Below, piece after piece: positions 15,581-24,428 of a stretch of DNA of 64,000 bases. How positions within the stretch are numbered: position 1 is the stretch's first letter; each line of letters opens with the position of its first letter. The notes under the pieces are model-generated. The model did no database searches, was not told the origin of the DNA, and worked only from the letters and a program-made list of their open reading frames with translations. A program made the translations under genes and the position numbers. The stretch is from assembly GCA_016195985.1 (NCBI GenBank), contig JACPYP010000020.1, positions 310,001 through 374,000 on the forward strand, in the 5' to 3' direction. Source of the stretch: Acidobacteriota bacterium. GTDB lineage: Bacteria; Acidobacteriota; Holophagae; Holophagales; Holophagaceae.

Positions 15581-17205
15581 AGGCAGGCTTGGCCGTCTTC
15601 CGGGCCCTGCTGGCCGCCCATTTCCAAACCTCCTGGAACCGCTCCGCCCGTGAGATGGGACGCCAGGGCGCCCTGGCCCTGGTCATCCTCACCGGCCTGG
15701 CGGGCCTCTTCGCCATCGGCCCTCTCTTCCTGGGGCTGGGCGGATTGGGCTGGGTAATCGGCAGCAACTTCCACAAGCCGCTGGCGCCGGTCTTCCTCGG
15801 CCTGGCCCTGGCCCTCATCAGCATCGGCGGCGGCCTTTTCGGCGGCATCATCGGCGGCGCGCGCCAACTGAACTGGGAGACCTACCGCGGGTTCCCCCTG
15901 AAGCTGCGCACGCTGTACCTGGCCGAACTGGCGGCGGGCATCGCCGATCCCCTGCCCCTCATCCTCGGCCTGGGCCTGCTGGGATTCCTCTCGGGCCTGG
16001 GTCTGGGCTCGCCTGCCTCCATCCCCTGGCTGCCCCTCCTCTTTCTGGAAACCCTGGGCGCCCTCCTGGCCCTTCAGCTGCTGGTGGGAGGATTGGCCGC
16101 CGCCCTGGTCAAGCGCCTGCGCATGGCCCTGGTGCTGCTGGCCGCAGTCGCCTGGGTGGCCACCACCCTCGCCACGGCCCGGCGTCCGCAGACATCCAGG
16201 AAGAAGGAGAACCCGGTGGTCCGAGTCTCTCCCGCCGATCGCGCGGCCCAGCGGGCCCAGCTTGATTCCCTGGTGGAACGGGGCACGCGGCTTGTTTCCC
16301 TCCTGCCCGCCCACGCCTCGGCGCAGAGTTTGGCCGACGCCAAAGCGGGCCGATGGGACCTGGCCCTGTTCCGGCACATCTACCCCTTGGGGCTCCTCGC
16401 CCTGCTCATGGTGCTGGGCGCAAAGCTGGTGGCCAGGGAAACCCGCGGCGAGGCCTCCTCCAAGCCCGTGTCCCGCGGGCCGGACAGGCTCTGGTCCTTC
16501 GGCGGCCCCGCGGAAGGCATCGGCCGCCTCCACTTCCGCACCCTCATGTCGAGCCAATTGGGCCGCTTCGCCTTCCTCATGCCCATCATGACGCTGGTGC
16601 TGATCAAGGGCCCCTTCGCCCAATTGCGCGGCCAGTCGCTGTGGGCGGTGCCCGCCGCCTTCGCCTACCTGTCCCTGGTGGGAAACAACGTCATGCTGAA
16701 TCAGTTCGGCCTGGACCGGCACGGCATCAAGGCCATGCTGCTGCTGCCCATCCCGGCGCAGGACCTGCTCAAGGGCAAGCTATTGGGGATGGCCGCGCAC
16801 CAGGGCCTGCAGGCGCTGCTGCTGATGATCCTCCTGGCGGTCTTTGAACATGCGGCTCCCGGTCCCCTCGCCGCGGGCCTGCTGATGCTGGGCTGTGTGT
16901 TCCTGGCCCAGGGTGCCGTGGGGCAGTGGACCTCCCTGTGGGCGCCCAGGCCCATGGCCCTGGACAGCCTGAAGAACAGCAACATGCCCTTCGCGGTCGG
17001 CATGCTGAGCCTGGCTACGGCCAGTCTGTGGACGGGCCTCTTCGGCGGCATCTACGCCCTGACGGCCTGGCTGTCGCCGGCCTGGCTGGTGCCGGTCATG
17101 GCCCTGGCCTTCCTGCTCGCCCTGGCCGCGCACCTGGCCCTGCTGCCCACCATGGCCAGGTACCTCGACGCGCGCCGCGAAATCCTGGTGGAGCGCCTCG
17201 GATGA
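15571..17205 (+). CDS. ABC-2 type permease subunit
   Basis: A 544-residue membrane protein with roughly a dozen hydrophobic segments in two halves, joined by a polar stretch around residues 200-265 (ARRPQTSRKKENPVV). The start GTG lies inside the last codons of the ATPase gene, and its stop overlaps the next ATG by 4 nt, so three genes form one operon. It supplies the pore for the preceding ATPase. No closer family name can be given. Confidence 0.82.
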   Translation: MAVKAGLAVFRALLAAHFQTSWNRSAREMGRQGALALVILTGLAGLFAIGPLFLGLGGLGWVIGSNFHKPLAPVFLGLALALISIGGGLFGGIIGGARQLNWETYRGFPLKLRTLYLAELAAGIADPLPLILGLGLLGFLSGLGLGSPASIPWLPLLFLETLGALLALQLLVGGLAAALVKRLRMALVLLAAVAWVATTLATARRPQTSRKKENPVVRVSPADRAAQRAQLDSLVERGTRLVSLLPAHASAQSLADAKAGRWDLALFRHIYPLGLLALLMVLGAKLVARETRGEASSKPVSRGPDRLWSFGGPAEGIGRLHFRTLMSSQLGRFAFLMPIMTLVLIKGPFAQLRGQSLWAVPAAFAYLSLVGNNVMLNQFGLDRHGIKAMLLLPIPAQDLLKGKLLGMAAHQGLQALLLMILLAVFEHAAPGPLAAGLLMLGCVFLAQGAVGQWTSLWAPRPMALDSLKNSNMPFAVGMLSLATASLWTGLFGGIYALTAWLSPAWLVPVMALAFLLALAAHLALLPTMARYLDARREILVERLG

Positions 17206-18017
17206 TGCAGCCCGCCGCCCTCCAACTGGCCGCGGAACTGGGCGGGGTTTTACTCAGCGGCGGAGATGGCGCGGGCACCCTGCTGCTGGTGGAGCGCCTC
17301 AAGGGCCACGCCCTGCCCCAGGTGGCGGTGCTGGGACGGAAAGCGGCAGATCTGCTGGAAGCCCTGGAAGCCGCAGAGCGGGTTCAGGCTGGCGGCGTGG
17401 AGATGAACCTCCTGGCCCTGCTGCCGCTGCCCGGTTGCGACCTGTCCAGGGCCCTGGAGCACCACCGCCGCCGCATCGGCGCCCTGGTGGCGGCCCTGGA
17501 CGCGGGCCTGCCCTGGCTCGAGAACAGGCCCATGCTGGTCCGGCGTCTGCCGGGCCTCATCCTCCGCGCCACGCCGGTGCCTCTGGCCAAGGCTCCCATG
17601 GGTCCCCTGGAAAAGGGCGAACTGAAAGCCTTCCTCCCGGACTGGGAGAAGGACCGCCGCAAGATGGTGTTCCGCCGGCCCGAGTGGCGGGAAGCCCCAG
17701 GCCATTCCGGGCGCGGCGGCTTCGAGACCGAATTCTGGTCTGGCGTGCCGCTGCCTGAGGGCGCCGAACTGCGCGTGCCGCCTCTGGAACTGCCCTGCGC
17801 CACGCCGATGACGGATGTCCTCCGGGCCGCCCTGCGTTCGGCCCTGGGCCAGCCTGTCCCCATCCTGCCGCTGCCCGCCGATCCATCCCCCTTGCATGCC
17901 CTGCGCCGCCTGACGCCGGAGATCGCCGCCTTCCGGGGCCCGGCGCGGGCCTGGGAATCAGCCCTGGCAGGCCTGTCCCGCCTGCCGGGTCCGCCTCATT
18001 TCTGCGCGCGGTGCTAG
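17202..18017 (+). CDS. Hypothetical protein after the ABC exporter
   Basis: A 271-residue soluble protein, Leu/Ala/Pro-rich, without a signal peptide or a motif that I recognise. Visible stretches include LSGGDGAGTLLLVERLKGHALPQ near the N-terminus and FLPDWEKDRRKMVFRRPEW in the middle. It starts in an ATGA overlap with the permease gene, so it is probably co-translated with the exporter. The same frame is open further upstream inside the permease, but without coding character. Its role is unknown. Confidence 0.65.
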   Translation: MMQPAALQLAAELGGVLLSGGDGAGTLLLVERLKGHALPQVAVLGRKAADLLEALEAAERVQAGGVEMNLLALLPLPGCDLSRALEHHRRRIGALVAALDAGLPWLENRPMLVRRLPGLILRATPVPLAKAPMGPLEKGELKAFLPDWEKDRRKMVFRRPEWREAPGHSGRGGFETEFWSGVPLPEGAELRVPPLELPCATPMTDVLRAALRSALGQPVPILPLPADPSPLHALRRLTPEIAAFRGPARAWESALAGLSRLPGPPHFCARC

Positions 18018-18045
18018 CCCCCTCCTCTGAGAAGATGGGGGCCAC

Positions 18046-19398
18046 ATGCGCACCCACATCGGGAAATTCGAGATCGTCCGACTGCTCGGCCAGGGCGCCA
18101 TGGGCGAGGTCTACCTGGGCCGCGATCCCGGTATCGGCCGGGAGGTGGCCATCAAGACCATCCGCCCGGCCCTCATCGGCGAGGACATGGGCGGGGAGCT
18201 GCGCGACCGCTTCGCCCGCGAAGCCAAGGCCGCTGGGCTTCTGCAGCACCCGAACGTGGTCACAGTCTTCGAATTCGGAACGGACGGAGACCTGCTCTAC
18301 CTGGTGATGGAATACGTCCCCGGCGAGGATCTGGCCGCCCTGCTGCAGCGCGGCGAACTGCGGCCCTCGGAGCTGCTGGAGATCCTCGCCCAGGTGTGCG
18401 AGGGACTGGCCCAGGCGCACAAGCACGGCATCATCCACCGCGACATCAAGCCCACCAACGTCATGGTGCAAAGGGAGGAGGAGGGCCTCCACGCCAAGGT
18501 CATGGATTTCGGCGTGGCGAAACTGAACGATGGCGAACTGACCCAGACCGGCCACGTGGTGGGCACCCTGGCCTACATGGCGCCGGAATACCTGAGCACG
18601 GGCAAGAGCCAGCCGGTTTCAGACCTCTTTTCCGTGGGCGTCATCCTGCATGAGGGGCTCAGCGGCGAAAGGCCTTTCGCCGCGCCCAGCAGCGGCGCCA
18701 TGGTCTACGCCATCCTCCACGACGAGCCCCAACCCCTGGAAGACACGGTCTTCGAGGGCGTGAGCCCCTCGGTGAAGGCCCTGACGAACCGCCTGCTGGC
18801 GAAGAATCCCGCCTCCCGTTTCGCCACTGCCACCGAGGCCGCCCGGGCTCTGCGGGCCGCCAGGAATCCCGCCTGGATCGCGCCGCTGGATGACGCCACC
18901 GTAGCCGTGGCCACCCCCAGCGGAGGGCACGCATCCGCCACCGGAAAGCCCAGGCCCGATTGGACCACCTGGGCCGTGGGGCTGGGCGTAATGGGCCTGG
19001 CCACCTGGGCCGGCGTGGCGAGCCTCCGCGACAAAACCCCCGATCCCGCTCCCCCGCCCGTGAACAGCCACATCAATGACGTGGTGCTGGAGGAGGCCGC
19101 CCGCCAGATGGACGCCAAGCCTGAACACGCCCTCAAGCTCGTGCAGGAAGTCATCGATGCCACGCCGGAGAGCCAGCCGGTGGACCCTGACGCCTACGCG
19201 CTCAAGATGGCCATCTATTACCGCATGGGCTTCATGGAGCTGCTGGAGGCCACCGAACGGGAGGCCCGGGACCGCAAGGTCTCCGGAATCGAGATGCTGA
19301 AGAACGCCAAGTTCAGGGCGATGCTGGAGAAGGACAGGGCCCACAGCCGGAAGTTGGCGCCGGAGCTGAGGGAACGGCTCTTGAAGGGCGAGAGCTAG
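18046..19398 (+). CDS. Membrane-anchored Ser/Thr protein kinase (PknB-like)
   Basis: A 450-residue Hanks-type kinase. The glycine loop GQGAMGEV starts at residue 15, the ATP lysine is K37, the catalytic loop HRDIKPTN starts at 131 and DFG is at 154-156. The activation segment ends in GTLAYMAPE. A single membrane helix (about 308-326) separates the kinase from a 120-residue helical C-terminal domain, which would be periplasmic and may sense a signal. All key residues are present, so activity is likely. It lies 28 nt after the exporter operon. Targets are unknown. Confidence 0.92.
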   Translation: MRTHIGKFEIVRLLGQGAMGEVYLGRDPGIGREVAIKTIRPALIGEDMGGELRDRFAREAKAAGLLQHPNVVTVFEFGTDGDLLYLVMEYVPGEDLAALLQRGELRPSELLEILAQVCEGLAQAHKHGIIHRDIKPTNVMVQREEEGLHAKVMDFGVAKLNDGELTQTGHVVGTLAYMAPEYLSTGKSQPVSDLFSVGVILHEGLSGERPFAAPSSGAMVYAILHDEPQPLEDTVFEGVSPSVKALTNRLLAKNPASRFATATEAARALRAARNPAWIAPLDDATVAVATPSGGHASATGKPRPDWTTWAVGLGVMGLATWAGVASLRDKTPDPAPPPVNSHINDVVLEEAARQMDAKPEHALKLVQEVIDATPESQPVDPDAYALKMAIYYRMGFMELLEATEREARDRKVSGIEMLKNAKFRAMLEKDRAHSRKLAPELRERLLKGES

Positions 19399-19808
19399 AA
19401 TCGCCGCCCCGGCGGCAGTTCCGCCGCCCGCAGTTCCCAGGTCAGCCCCCCGGAGGCGAACCGGACGGGAAGCACCTGATCCGGGGCGAAGCGCCAGAAG
19501 ATGGTGTGATCGGCCGTCTGGATGAGGTTGGATCCGGACGCTCCGCCGTTCCATCCCGGAGGCAGGGGATCGGCCATGGTGATGGCCCCCGGGGCCAGGC
19601 GGTTCCGGTCGCCGGAGCGGGCCAGCACTTCGGCCCGGAGCCGCCCCGCATCGCCGGATTCCGGAGCCAGGGACATGCGTCCGGGCCCCGCCTCCACGAT
19701 GCGGAAGGCCAGGGCCCGGCCAGCGGAGGTGACGTAGTAAAGCCGCCCCGCCACCGCCTGAGCCTCGAGCAGGCCCGGCAGCAGCAGAAGGAGCAGGCGG
19801 CCTCGCAT
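19395..19808 (-). CDS. Hypothetical secreted protein
   Basis: A 137-residue protein with a signal peptide (MRGRLLLLLLPGLLEAQA) and a beta-rich remainder of unknown family. The start at 19808 is one base after the lpdA stop, so it follows lpdA in the same transcript; an upstream ATG in frame lies inside lpdA. Its stop overlaps the stop of the convergent kinase gene. Confidence 0.6.
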   Translation of the reverse strand: MRGRLLLLLLPGLLEAQAVAGRLYYVTSAGRALAFRIVEAGPGRMSLAPESGDAGRLRAEVLARSGDRNRLAPGAITMADPLPPGWNGGASGSNLIQTADHTIFWRFAPDQVLPVRFASGGLTWELRAAELPPGRRF

Positions 19809-19809
19809 G

Positions 19810-21213
19810 CTACATGTTGAGGGCGCGGCCATAGACGGCCCGGGCCGCCTCGGGGAACACCTCGTTGAGGGTGGGGTGCGGGTACATGGTCTGGATGAGT
19901 TCGTCCACGGTGTACTCGCCGCCCATCAGCGCCACGCTGGAGGCCACCAGCTCCGTGGCCTTGGGCCCCAGGATGTGGATGCCCAGGATCTCGCCGTACT
20001 GCTTGTCGGCCACGATCTTGATGAAGCCGTGGGGCTCGCCCACGATGTTGGCCTTGGCCATGGGCGAGAAGGGGAAGCTGCCCACCTGCACATCATGCCC
20101 CTTGGCCTTGGCGGCCTTTTCGCTGAGACCGATGGAGCCCACCTCAGGATCACAGTAGGTGCAGGCGGGGAAGCGGTCGTAGCGGATGGGATGGGGATGC
20201 ACGTCCTTCCCCAGGCTCTGGGCGATGTGCTCGGCGGCCACGATGCCCTCGTCGCTGGCCACGTGGGCCAGCCAGGGGGTGCGCACGATGTCGCCGATGG
20301 CGTAGAGGCCTGGCTCGCCCGTCTGCATGAACTTGTCGATCACCACACAGCCGCGGTCCACCTGGGCCTTGGTCTTTTCGAGGCCGATGCCCTCGACCTG
20401 GGGCGCGCGGCCCACGGCCACCAGCAGGTGGCTGCCCAGCACCTCGCCGGGGGCCTCGCCTTCCAGGTGGCAGAGCACGCCGTCTTCCCGCTTCTCGATG
20501 CGGGTGATCTTGGTCTTGGTACGCACGTCGATCTTGTAGGACTTCTTGAAGATCTTGGCCAGTTCCTGGCCGATGTCCTCGTCCTCCAGGGGCAGGAGCG
20601 TGTCCATGAATTCCACCAGGGTCACCTTGGAGCCCAGGCGGCTGAACACGGAAGCGAACTCCACGCCGATGGCGCCGGCTCCCAGGATCACCAGGTGGCT
20701 GGGCAGTTCCGTGATGTCCAGGATGTGGTCGCTGTTGAGCACCTGCTTGCCGTCGGTCTCCAGGCCGGGAATGGGCTTGGGGGCCGAGCCCGTGGCCAGG
20801 ATGATGCGCTTGGCTTCGTGGACCTCACCGTTCACGTCCACCTTGCCGCCGCCCAGGAGCTTGCCGAAGCCCTTCAGCACGGTCACCTTGTTCTTCTTCA
20901 TGAGGAACTCGATGCCCTTGGCGTTCTTCAGGACGATGCGGCCCTTGCGCTTCACGATGGCAGCCAGGTTGGCCTTCAGGTTCTTGCCGTCCACCCCGTC
21001 GATGCCATAAGTGTCTGCATCCTGCATCTGCTCGAGCCGGTGGGCCGTCTCCAGCCAGGTCTTGGCCGGGATGCAGCCGCGGTGGAGACAGGTCCCGCCG
21101 AGGACGGCGTCCCGTTCGACGAGGGCCGTGTTCAGTCCCAGCTGGGCCGCTCGAATGGCGGCCACGTAGCCGCCGGGGCCGGAGCCGATGACGATGAGGT
21201 CGAACTGGGCCAT
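19810..21213 (-). CDS. lpdA: Dihydrolipoamide dehydrogenase
   Basis: A 467-residue FAD enzyme that reoxidises dihydrolipoamide of 2-oxoacid dehydrogenase or glycine cleavage complexes. The FAD motif GSGPGG is at residues 10-15 and the redox-active cysteines are C42 and C47 in GGTCLHRGCIP. A second nucleotide motif GAGAIGVE and the C-terminal HPHPTLNE loop with the catalytic His are also present. Length is normal for the family. No E1 or E2 gene is near; upstream, 116 nt away on the same strand, is a desaturase. Confidence 0.96.
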   Translation of the reverse strand: MAQFDLIVIGSGPGGYVAAIRAAQLGLNTALVERDAVLGGTCLHRGCIPAKTWLETAHRLEQMQDADTYGIDGVDGKNLKANLAAIVKRKGRIVLKNAKGIEFLMKKNKVTVLKGFGKLLGGGKVDVNGEVHEAKRIILATGSAPKPIPGLETDGKQVLNSDHILDITELPSHLVILGAGAIGVEFASVFSRLGSKVTLVEFMDTLLPLEDEDIGQELAKIFKKSYKIDVRTKTKITRIEKREDGVLCHLEGEAPGEVLGSHLLVAVGRAPQVEGIGLEKTKAQVDRGCVVIDKFMQTGEPGLYAIGDIVRTPWLAHVASDEGIVAAEHIAQSLGKDVHPHPIRYDRFPACTYCDPEVGSIGLSEKAAKAKGHDVQVGSFPFSPMAKANIVGEPHGFIKIVADKQYGEILGIHILGPKATELVASSVALMGGEYTVDELIQTMYPHPTLNEVFPEAARAVYGRALNM

Positions 21214-21329
21214 GAATCCTCCACGGGTCGAACCCGGTCAGTATCCCACGAGAACGCCGTCCGCGCCTGGTTCCACGGCGACGGGGGCAGACCGCTTCTC
21301 ACCGCGCGCTTGTCCCTGCTCGGGCGGAT

Positions 21330-22481
21330 TCAGGAGTAGACGAGGGCGCTTCTCACTTCCAGTCGCGCCGCCCGCCATTCGGCCCAGGCGGCGGAGAGTT
21401 CCTGACGGTGGGCGGCGAGGGAAGCCCGCCACTCGGCCTTGACCTCCCGCCAGGCCTCGGCCTTGGCGTGGCCCTTGGCCCGCCACTCGGCCTTCTTCTG
21501 GCCCCAGGCTTCGTGCCGGTCATGGAGGGCGGCCAGGGCGGCGTCGAGCTTCACCCGCGCCGCTTCGAGCCGGGCCTTCATGGGCGTGGCCGAACCAGGG
21601 CTGGCCAGGGACAGGCGCTCGCGAAGCCGCTTTTCTTCCATGTGGAGCCGGGCCCGGGTCATGGCCGCATCGGAGACGCGCCGGAAGCCGCCCACCAGCC
21701 CCATCCAGTTGAGCAGGTTCAGCAGCCACTTGGTGCTGTCCCACTGGTACCAAAGGGCGCCGTTGCGGTAGTCCCACTGCCACTGGTGATGGAAGTTGTG
21801 GTAGCCCTCGCCGTAGGTGAGGGGCGCCAGCAGCCAGTTGTCGCGGGCCGTGTTGGCGTCGGTGTAGGGGCGGCTGCCGAACAGGTGGGCAGCGCTGTTG
21901 ATGAAGAAGGTGGTGTGATGGGTGAGTACGATGCGCAGGACCACGCCGAACACCAGATGCCCCGCCAGGTTGCCGGTCGCCAGGCCCACCCAAAGAGGCA
22001 GGCTCGCCACCACGGCCCCGATGAGGAAGTGGTGGCGGTGCTGCCAGCGCACCAGCGGATCCTTCTCCAAATCGGCCACGCCCTCGACGGGGAGGGCCTT
22101 GGCCTCCATCACCCAGGTCCAATGGGCGTGCCAGAAGCCCCGCTTGATGGCGTAGGGATCCAGGTCCGTGTCCACGTGGCGGTGATGCATGCGGTGGTCG
22201 CTGGACCATTTGAGCGCGGAATTCTCGAAGGCCGCCGCTCCGAAGCAGAGGAACAGGAAGCGCACGAACCACGAGGCCTTGTAAGCCCGGTGGCTGAAGA
22301 GCCGGTGATAGCCGCCGCTGATGGCGGTGCCGATGCTGAACACCATGGCCAAACAGACCAGAACCTCGCTCCAGCGGAGGCCCGAGGTGGCCAGGCGCCA
22401 GGGGACCAGCGTCAAGGCCAACGCGAGGGTTCCGATGAGGAAGGAGGTGTTCAGGAGATTCCAGCGTTTGGCCAGGGCCAT
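21330..22481 (-). CDS. Acyl-CoA/acyl-lipid desaturase with C-terminal helical extension
   Basis: A 383-residue membrane di-iron desaturase of the delta-9 type. The three histidine boxes are HRLFSH (59-64), HRMHH (96-100) and HNFHH (228-232), with the expected hydrophobic segments between them. It would introduce a double bond in fatty acyl chains and so tune membrane fluidity. Residues 280-383 are an extra charged helical tail with Trp, Lys, Arg, Glu and Ala in a near-regular pattern (KKAEWRAKGHAKAEAW). The core has the usual length; the tail is unusual. It is divergent from the symporter gene. Confidence 0.9.
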   Translation of the reverse strand: MALAKRWNLLNTSFLIGTLALALTLVPWRLATSGLRWSEVLVCLAMVFSIGTAISGGYHRLFSHRAYKASWFVRFLFLCFGAAAFENSALKWSSDHRMHHRHVDTDLDPYAIKRGFWHAHWTWVMEAKALPVEGVADLEKDPLVRWQHRHHFLIGAVVASLPLWVGLATGNLAGHLVFGVVLRIVLTHHTTFFINSAAHLFGSRPYTDANTARDNWLLAPLTYGEGYHNFHHQWQWDYRNGALWYQWDSTKWLLNLLNWMGLVGGFRRVSDAAMTRARLHMEEKRLRERLSLASPGSATPMKARLEAARVKLDAALAALHDRHEAWGQKKAEWRAKGHAKAEAWREVKAEWRASLAAHRQELSAAWAEWRAARLEVRSALVYS

Positions 22482-22582
22482 TCATTGACTCCAAAAAGGA
22501 GCTTAATGCTACCGCGGGCCGGCTGCGGGCGTCCCATGCCAAACTTGCCCTATTCCTGTACTGCGCTGCCCATGAGGTTTCC

Positions 22583-23878
22583 GTGACCGAGACTCGCCCC
22601 TGGTACCGCTCGAGCACCTTCTGGATCTTCCTGGGTCTGGCCCTGGGCGTGGTGCTGGGGGGCTTTTTCCCGCAGGATCAGTACCCTTGGGCCTACAACG
22701 GCTTCCGCTTCCTCTCCAAGGCCTTCATCAGCCTCATCAAGGGCCTCATCGTCCCCCTGCTGCTGTCCACCATCATCGTGGGCATCGCGCAAACCGGCGA
22801 CATCCGGGCCGTGGGGCGCATGGGCGCCAAAGCCCTGCTCTACTTCGAGATCGTCACGACGCTGGCCCTCTTCATCGGCCTGGCGGTGGCCAATTGGCTG
22901 AAGCCCGGGGCCCACCTGCCCATGGACCTGGGGGCCCACACCGCGGTGGCGGCCGTGAAGGCCAAGACGGGCTGGGAGATCGCCCTCCACATGTTCCCCT
23001 CGAACCTCATCCAGCATGCGGCGGAGGGAGACATCCTGCCCGTGGTGATCTTCGCGGCCCTCTTCGGCGTCGCCCTCACCAAGGTCGGCGAGCGCGGCAA
23101 ACCCGTGCTGGCCTTCTTCGACGGGGTGGCGCAGACCATGTTCAAGTACACGGATTTCGTCATGAAGCTCACGCCCTTGGGCGTTTTCGGCGCCATGGCC
23201 TACAACGTGAGCCACATGGCGGCTGGGCATACCGTGAACGGTGCGCTGCTCAAGGGCTGGCCAGCGGTGTTCCATCTGCTCAAGCAGTACAGCCTGCTGG
23301 TGGGCAGCCTTTATCTGGCGCTCAGCCTGCTGTTCATCCTGGTCTTCGTGCCCGTGGCCTGGGTATCGGGCATCCGCATCCTAGGCTTCGTGAAGGCCAT
23401 CAAGGATCCGGCCCTCACGGCCTTCAGCACCGCCAGCAGCGAAGCCGCCCTGCCGAAACTGCTGGAGGAAGTGGTGCGCTTCGGCGTGCCCCGGCGGGTG
23501 GCCAGCTTCGTCATCCCCACTGGCTACAGCTTCAACCTGGACGGCTCCACCCTTTACCTGGTTCTGGCCAGCCTCACCATCGCCCAGGCGGCAGGCATCC
23601 ACATGAGCCTGGGCCACCAGTTGCTGATGGTCTTCACCTTCATGCTCACCAGCAAAGGGGTGGCGGGCGTGCCCCGGGCCACGCTGGTCATCATCGCGGG
23701 CACCTGCGGCAGCTTCGGCCTGCCGGGCGAGGCGGGCATCGCCATGCTGCTGGCCGTGGATGAAATCATGGACATGGCCCGCACCACTGTGAACGTCATC
23801 GGCAATGGCCTGGCCAGCGTGGTCATCGCCAAATGGGAAGGGGTGTTCGGCTCGGAAACCGAGCCGCTTCCCGAATGA
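22583..23878 (+). CDS. Dicarboxylate/amino acid:cation symporter (DAACS family)
   Basis: A 431-residue inner-membrane symporter of the GltP/DctA family, importing C4-dicarboxylates, glutamate or aspartate with H+ or Na+. The family signatures STASSEAALPKLLEE (serine-rich hairpin loop) and IPTGYSFNLDGSTLYL are present, with about eight membrane segments. The start at 22583 is GTG. The exact substrate cannot be read from the sequence. Confidence 0.9.
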   Translation: MTETRPWYRSSTFWIFLGLALGVVLGGFFPQDQYPWAYNGFRFLSKAFISLIKGLIVPLLLSTIIVGIAQTGDIRAVGRMGAKALLYFEIVTTLALFIGLAVANWLKPGAHLPMDLGAHTAVAAVKAKTGWEIALHMFPSNLIQHAAEGDILPVVIFAALFGVALTKVGERGKPVLAFFDGVAQTMFKYTDFVMKLTPLGVFGAMAYNVSHMAAGHTVNGALLKGWPAVFHLLKQYSLLVGSLYLALSLLFILVFVPVAWVSGIRILGFVKAIKDPALTAFSTASSEAALPKLLEEVVRFGVPRRVASFVIPTGYSFNLDGSTLYLVLASLTIAQAAGIHMSLGHQLLMVFTFMLTSKGVAGVPRATLVIIAGTCGSFGLPGEAGIAMLLAVDEIMDMARTTVNVIGNGLASVVIAKWEGVFGSETEPLPE

Positions 23879-23978
23879 GCCCCGAATGGGCAAAGACCGC
23901 CGGAACGCATAATCAAGTAATCCATGGAACCCCCGATTCAAAGCGGATGGGCAGGCCCATCCCTGCCGAGGAGGCCCC

Positions 23979-24419
23979 ATGCGAAACGCCATGTTCGGGA
24001 CGGCCATTTGTCTGTGCGCCATGCTCCCCTTGGGAGCCCAGACCAAGGCCGAAGCGGAGGCCATGGTCAAGAAGGCCATCGGCGCCGCCAAGGCCGAGGG
24101 GCGCGACAAGGTGCTTTCCGGGATCTCCAAGCCCAACGGGCCCTTCAGCAAGGGTTCCCTGTACGTCTTCGTCTACGACATGAACGGCAAGGTGATGGCC
24201 CACGGCCAGAACGCCAAGATGGTGGGCAAGGACATGCTGGAAGTGACCGATCCGGACGGCGTCGCCTACGTCAAAGAACGGATCGCCCTGGTGAAGGCCA
24301 AAGGGAAGGGCTGGCAGAACTACAAGTTCAGCGACCCCGTTTCCAAGAAAATCGAAAAAAAGACCGCCTACGTGGAGGGATGGGAAGGCCTCATCTTCGG
24401 CTGCGGCGTCTACCGTTGA
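23979..24419 (+). CDS. Periplasmic single-Cache-domain protein
   Basis: A 146-residue protein with a signal peptide ending near LPLGAQ. The rest matches the single Cache type 2 fold seen in sensors (GSLYVFVYDMNGKVMAHGQN, then KGKGWQNYKF and YVEGWEGLIFGCGVY). It lacks a membrane helix beyond the signal, so it is secreted to the periplasm. It lies 9 nt before a chemotaxis receptor gene and probably acts with it, for example as a ligand-binding partner (inference). Confidence 0.8.
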   Translation: MRNAMFGTAICLCAMLPLGAQTKAEAEAMVKKAIGAAKAEGRDKVLSGISKPNGPFSKGSLYVFVYDMNGKVMAHGQNAKMVGKDMLEVTDPDGVAYVKERIALVKAKGKGWQNYKFSDPVSKKIEKKTAYVEGWEGLIFGCGVYR

Positions 24420-24428
24420 ACGGTCGCC

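Noticed and set aside
21214-21245. GGGTTCGACCC on the minus strand before lpdA, resembling a tRNA T-arm
   Set aside because: No acceptor stem, D-arm or anticodon arm fits around it; it is the short leader of lpdA.
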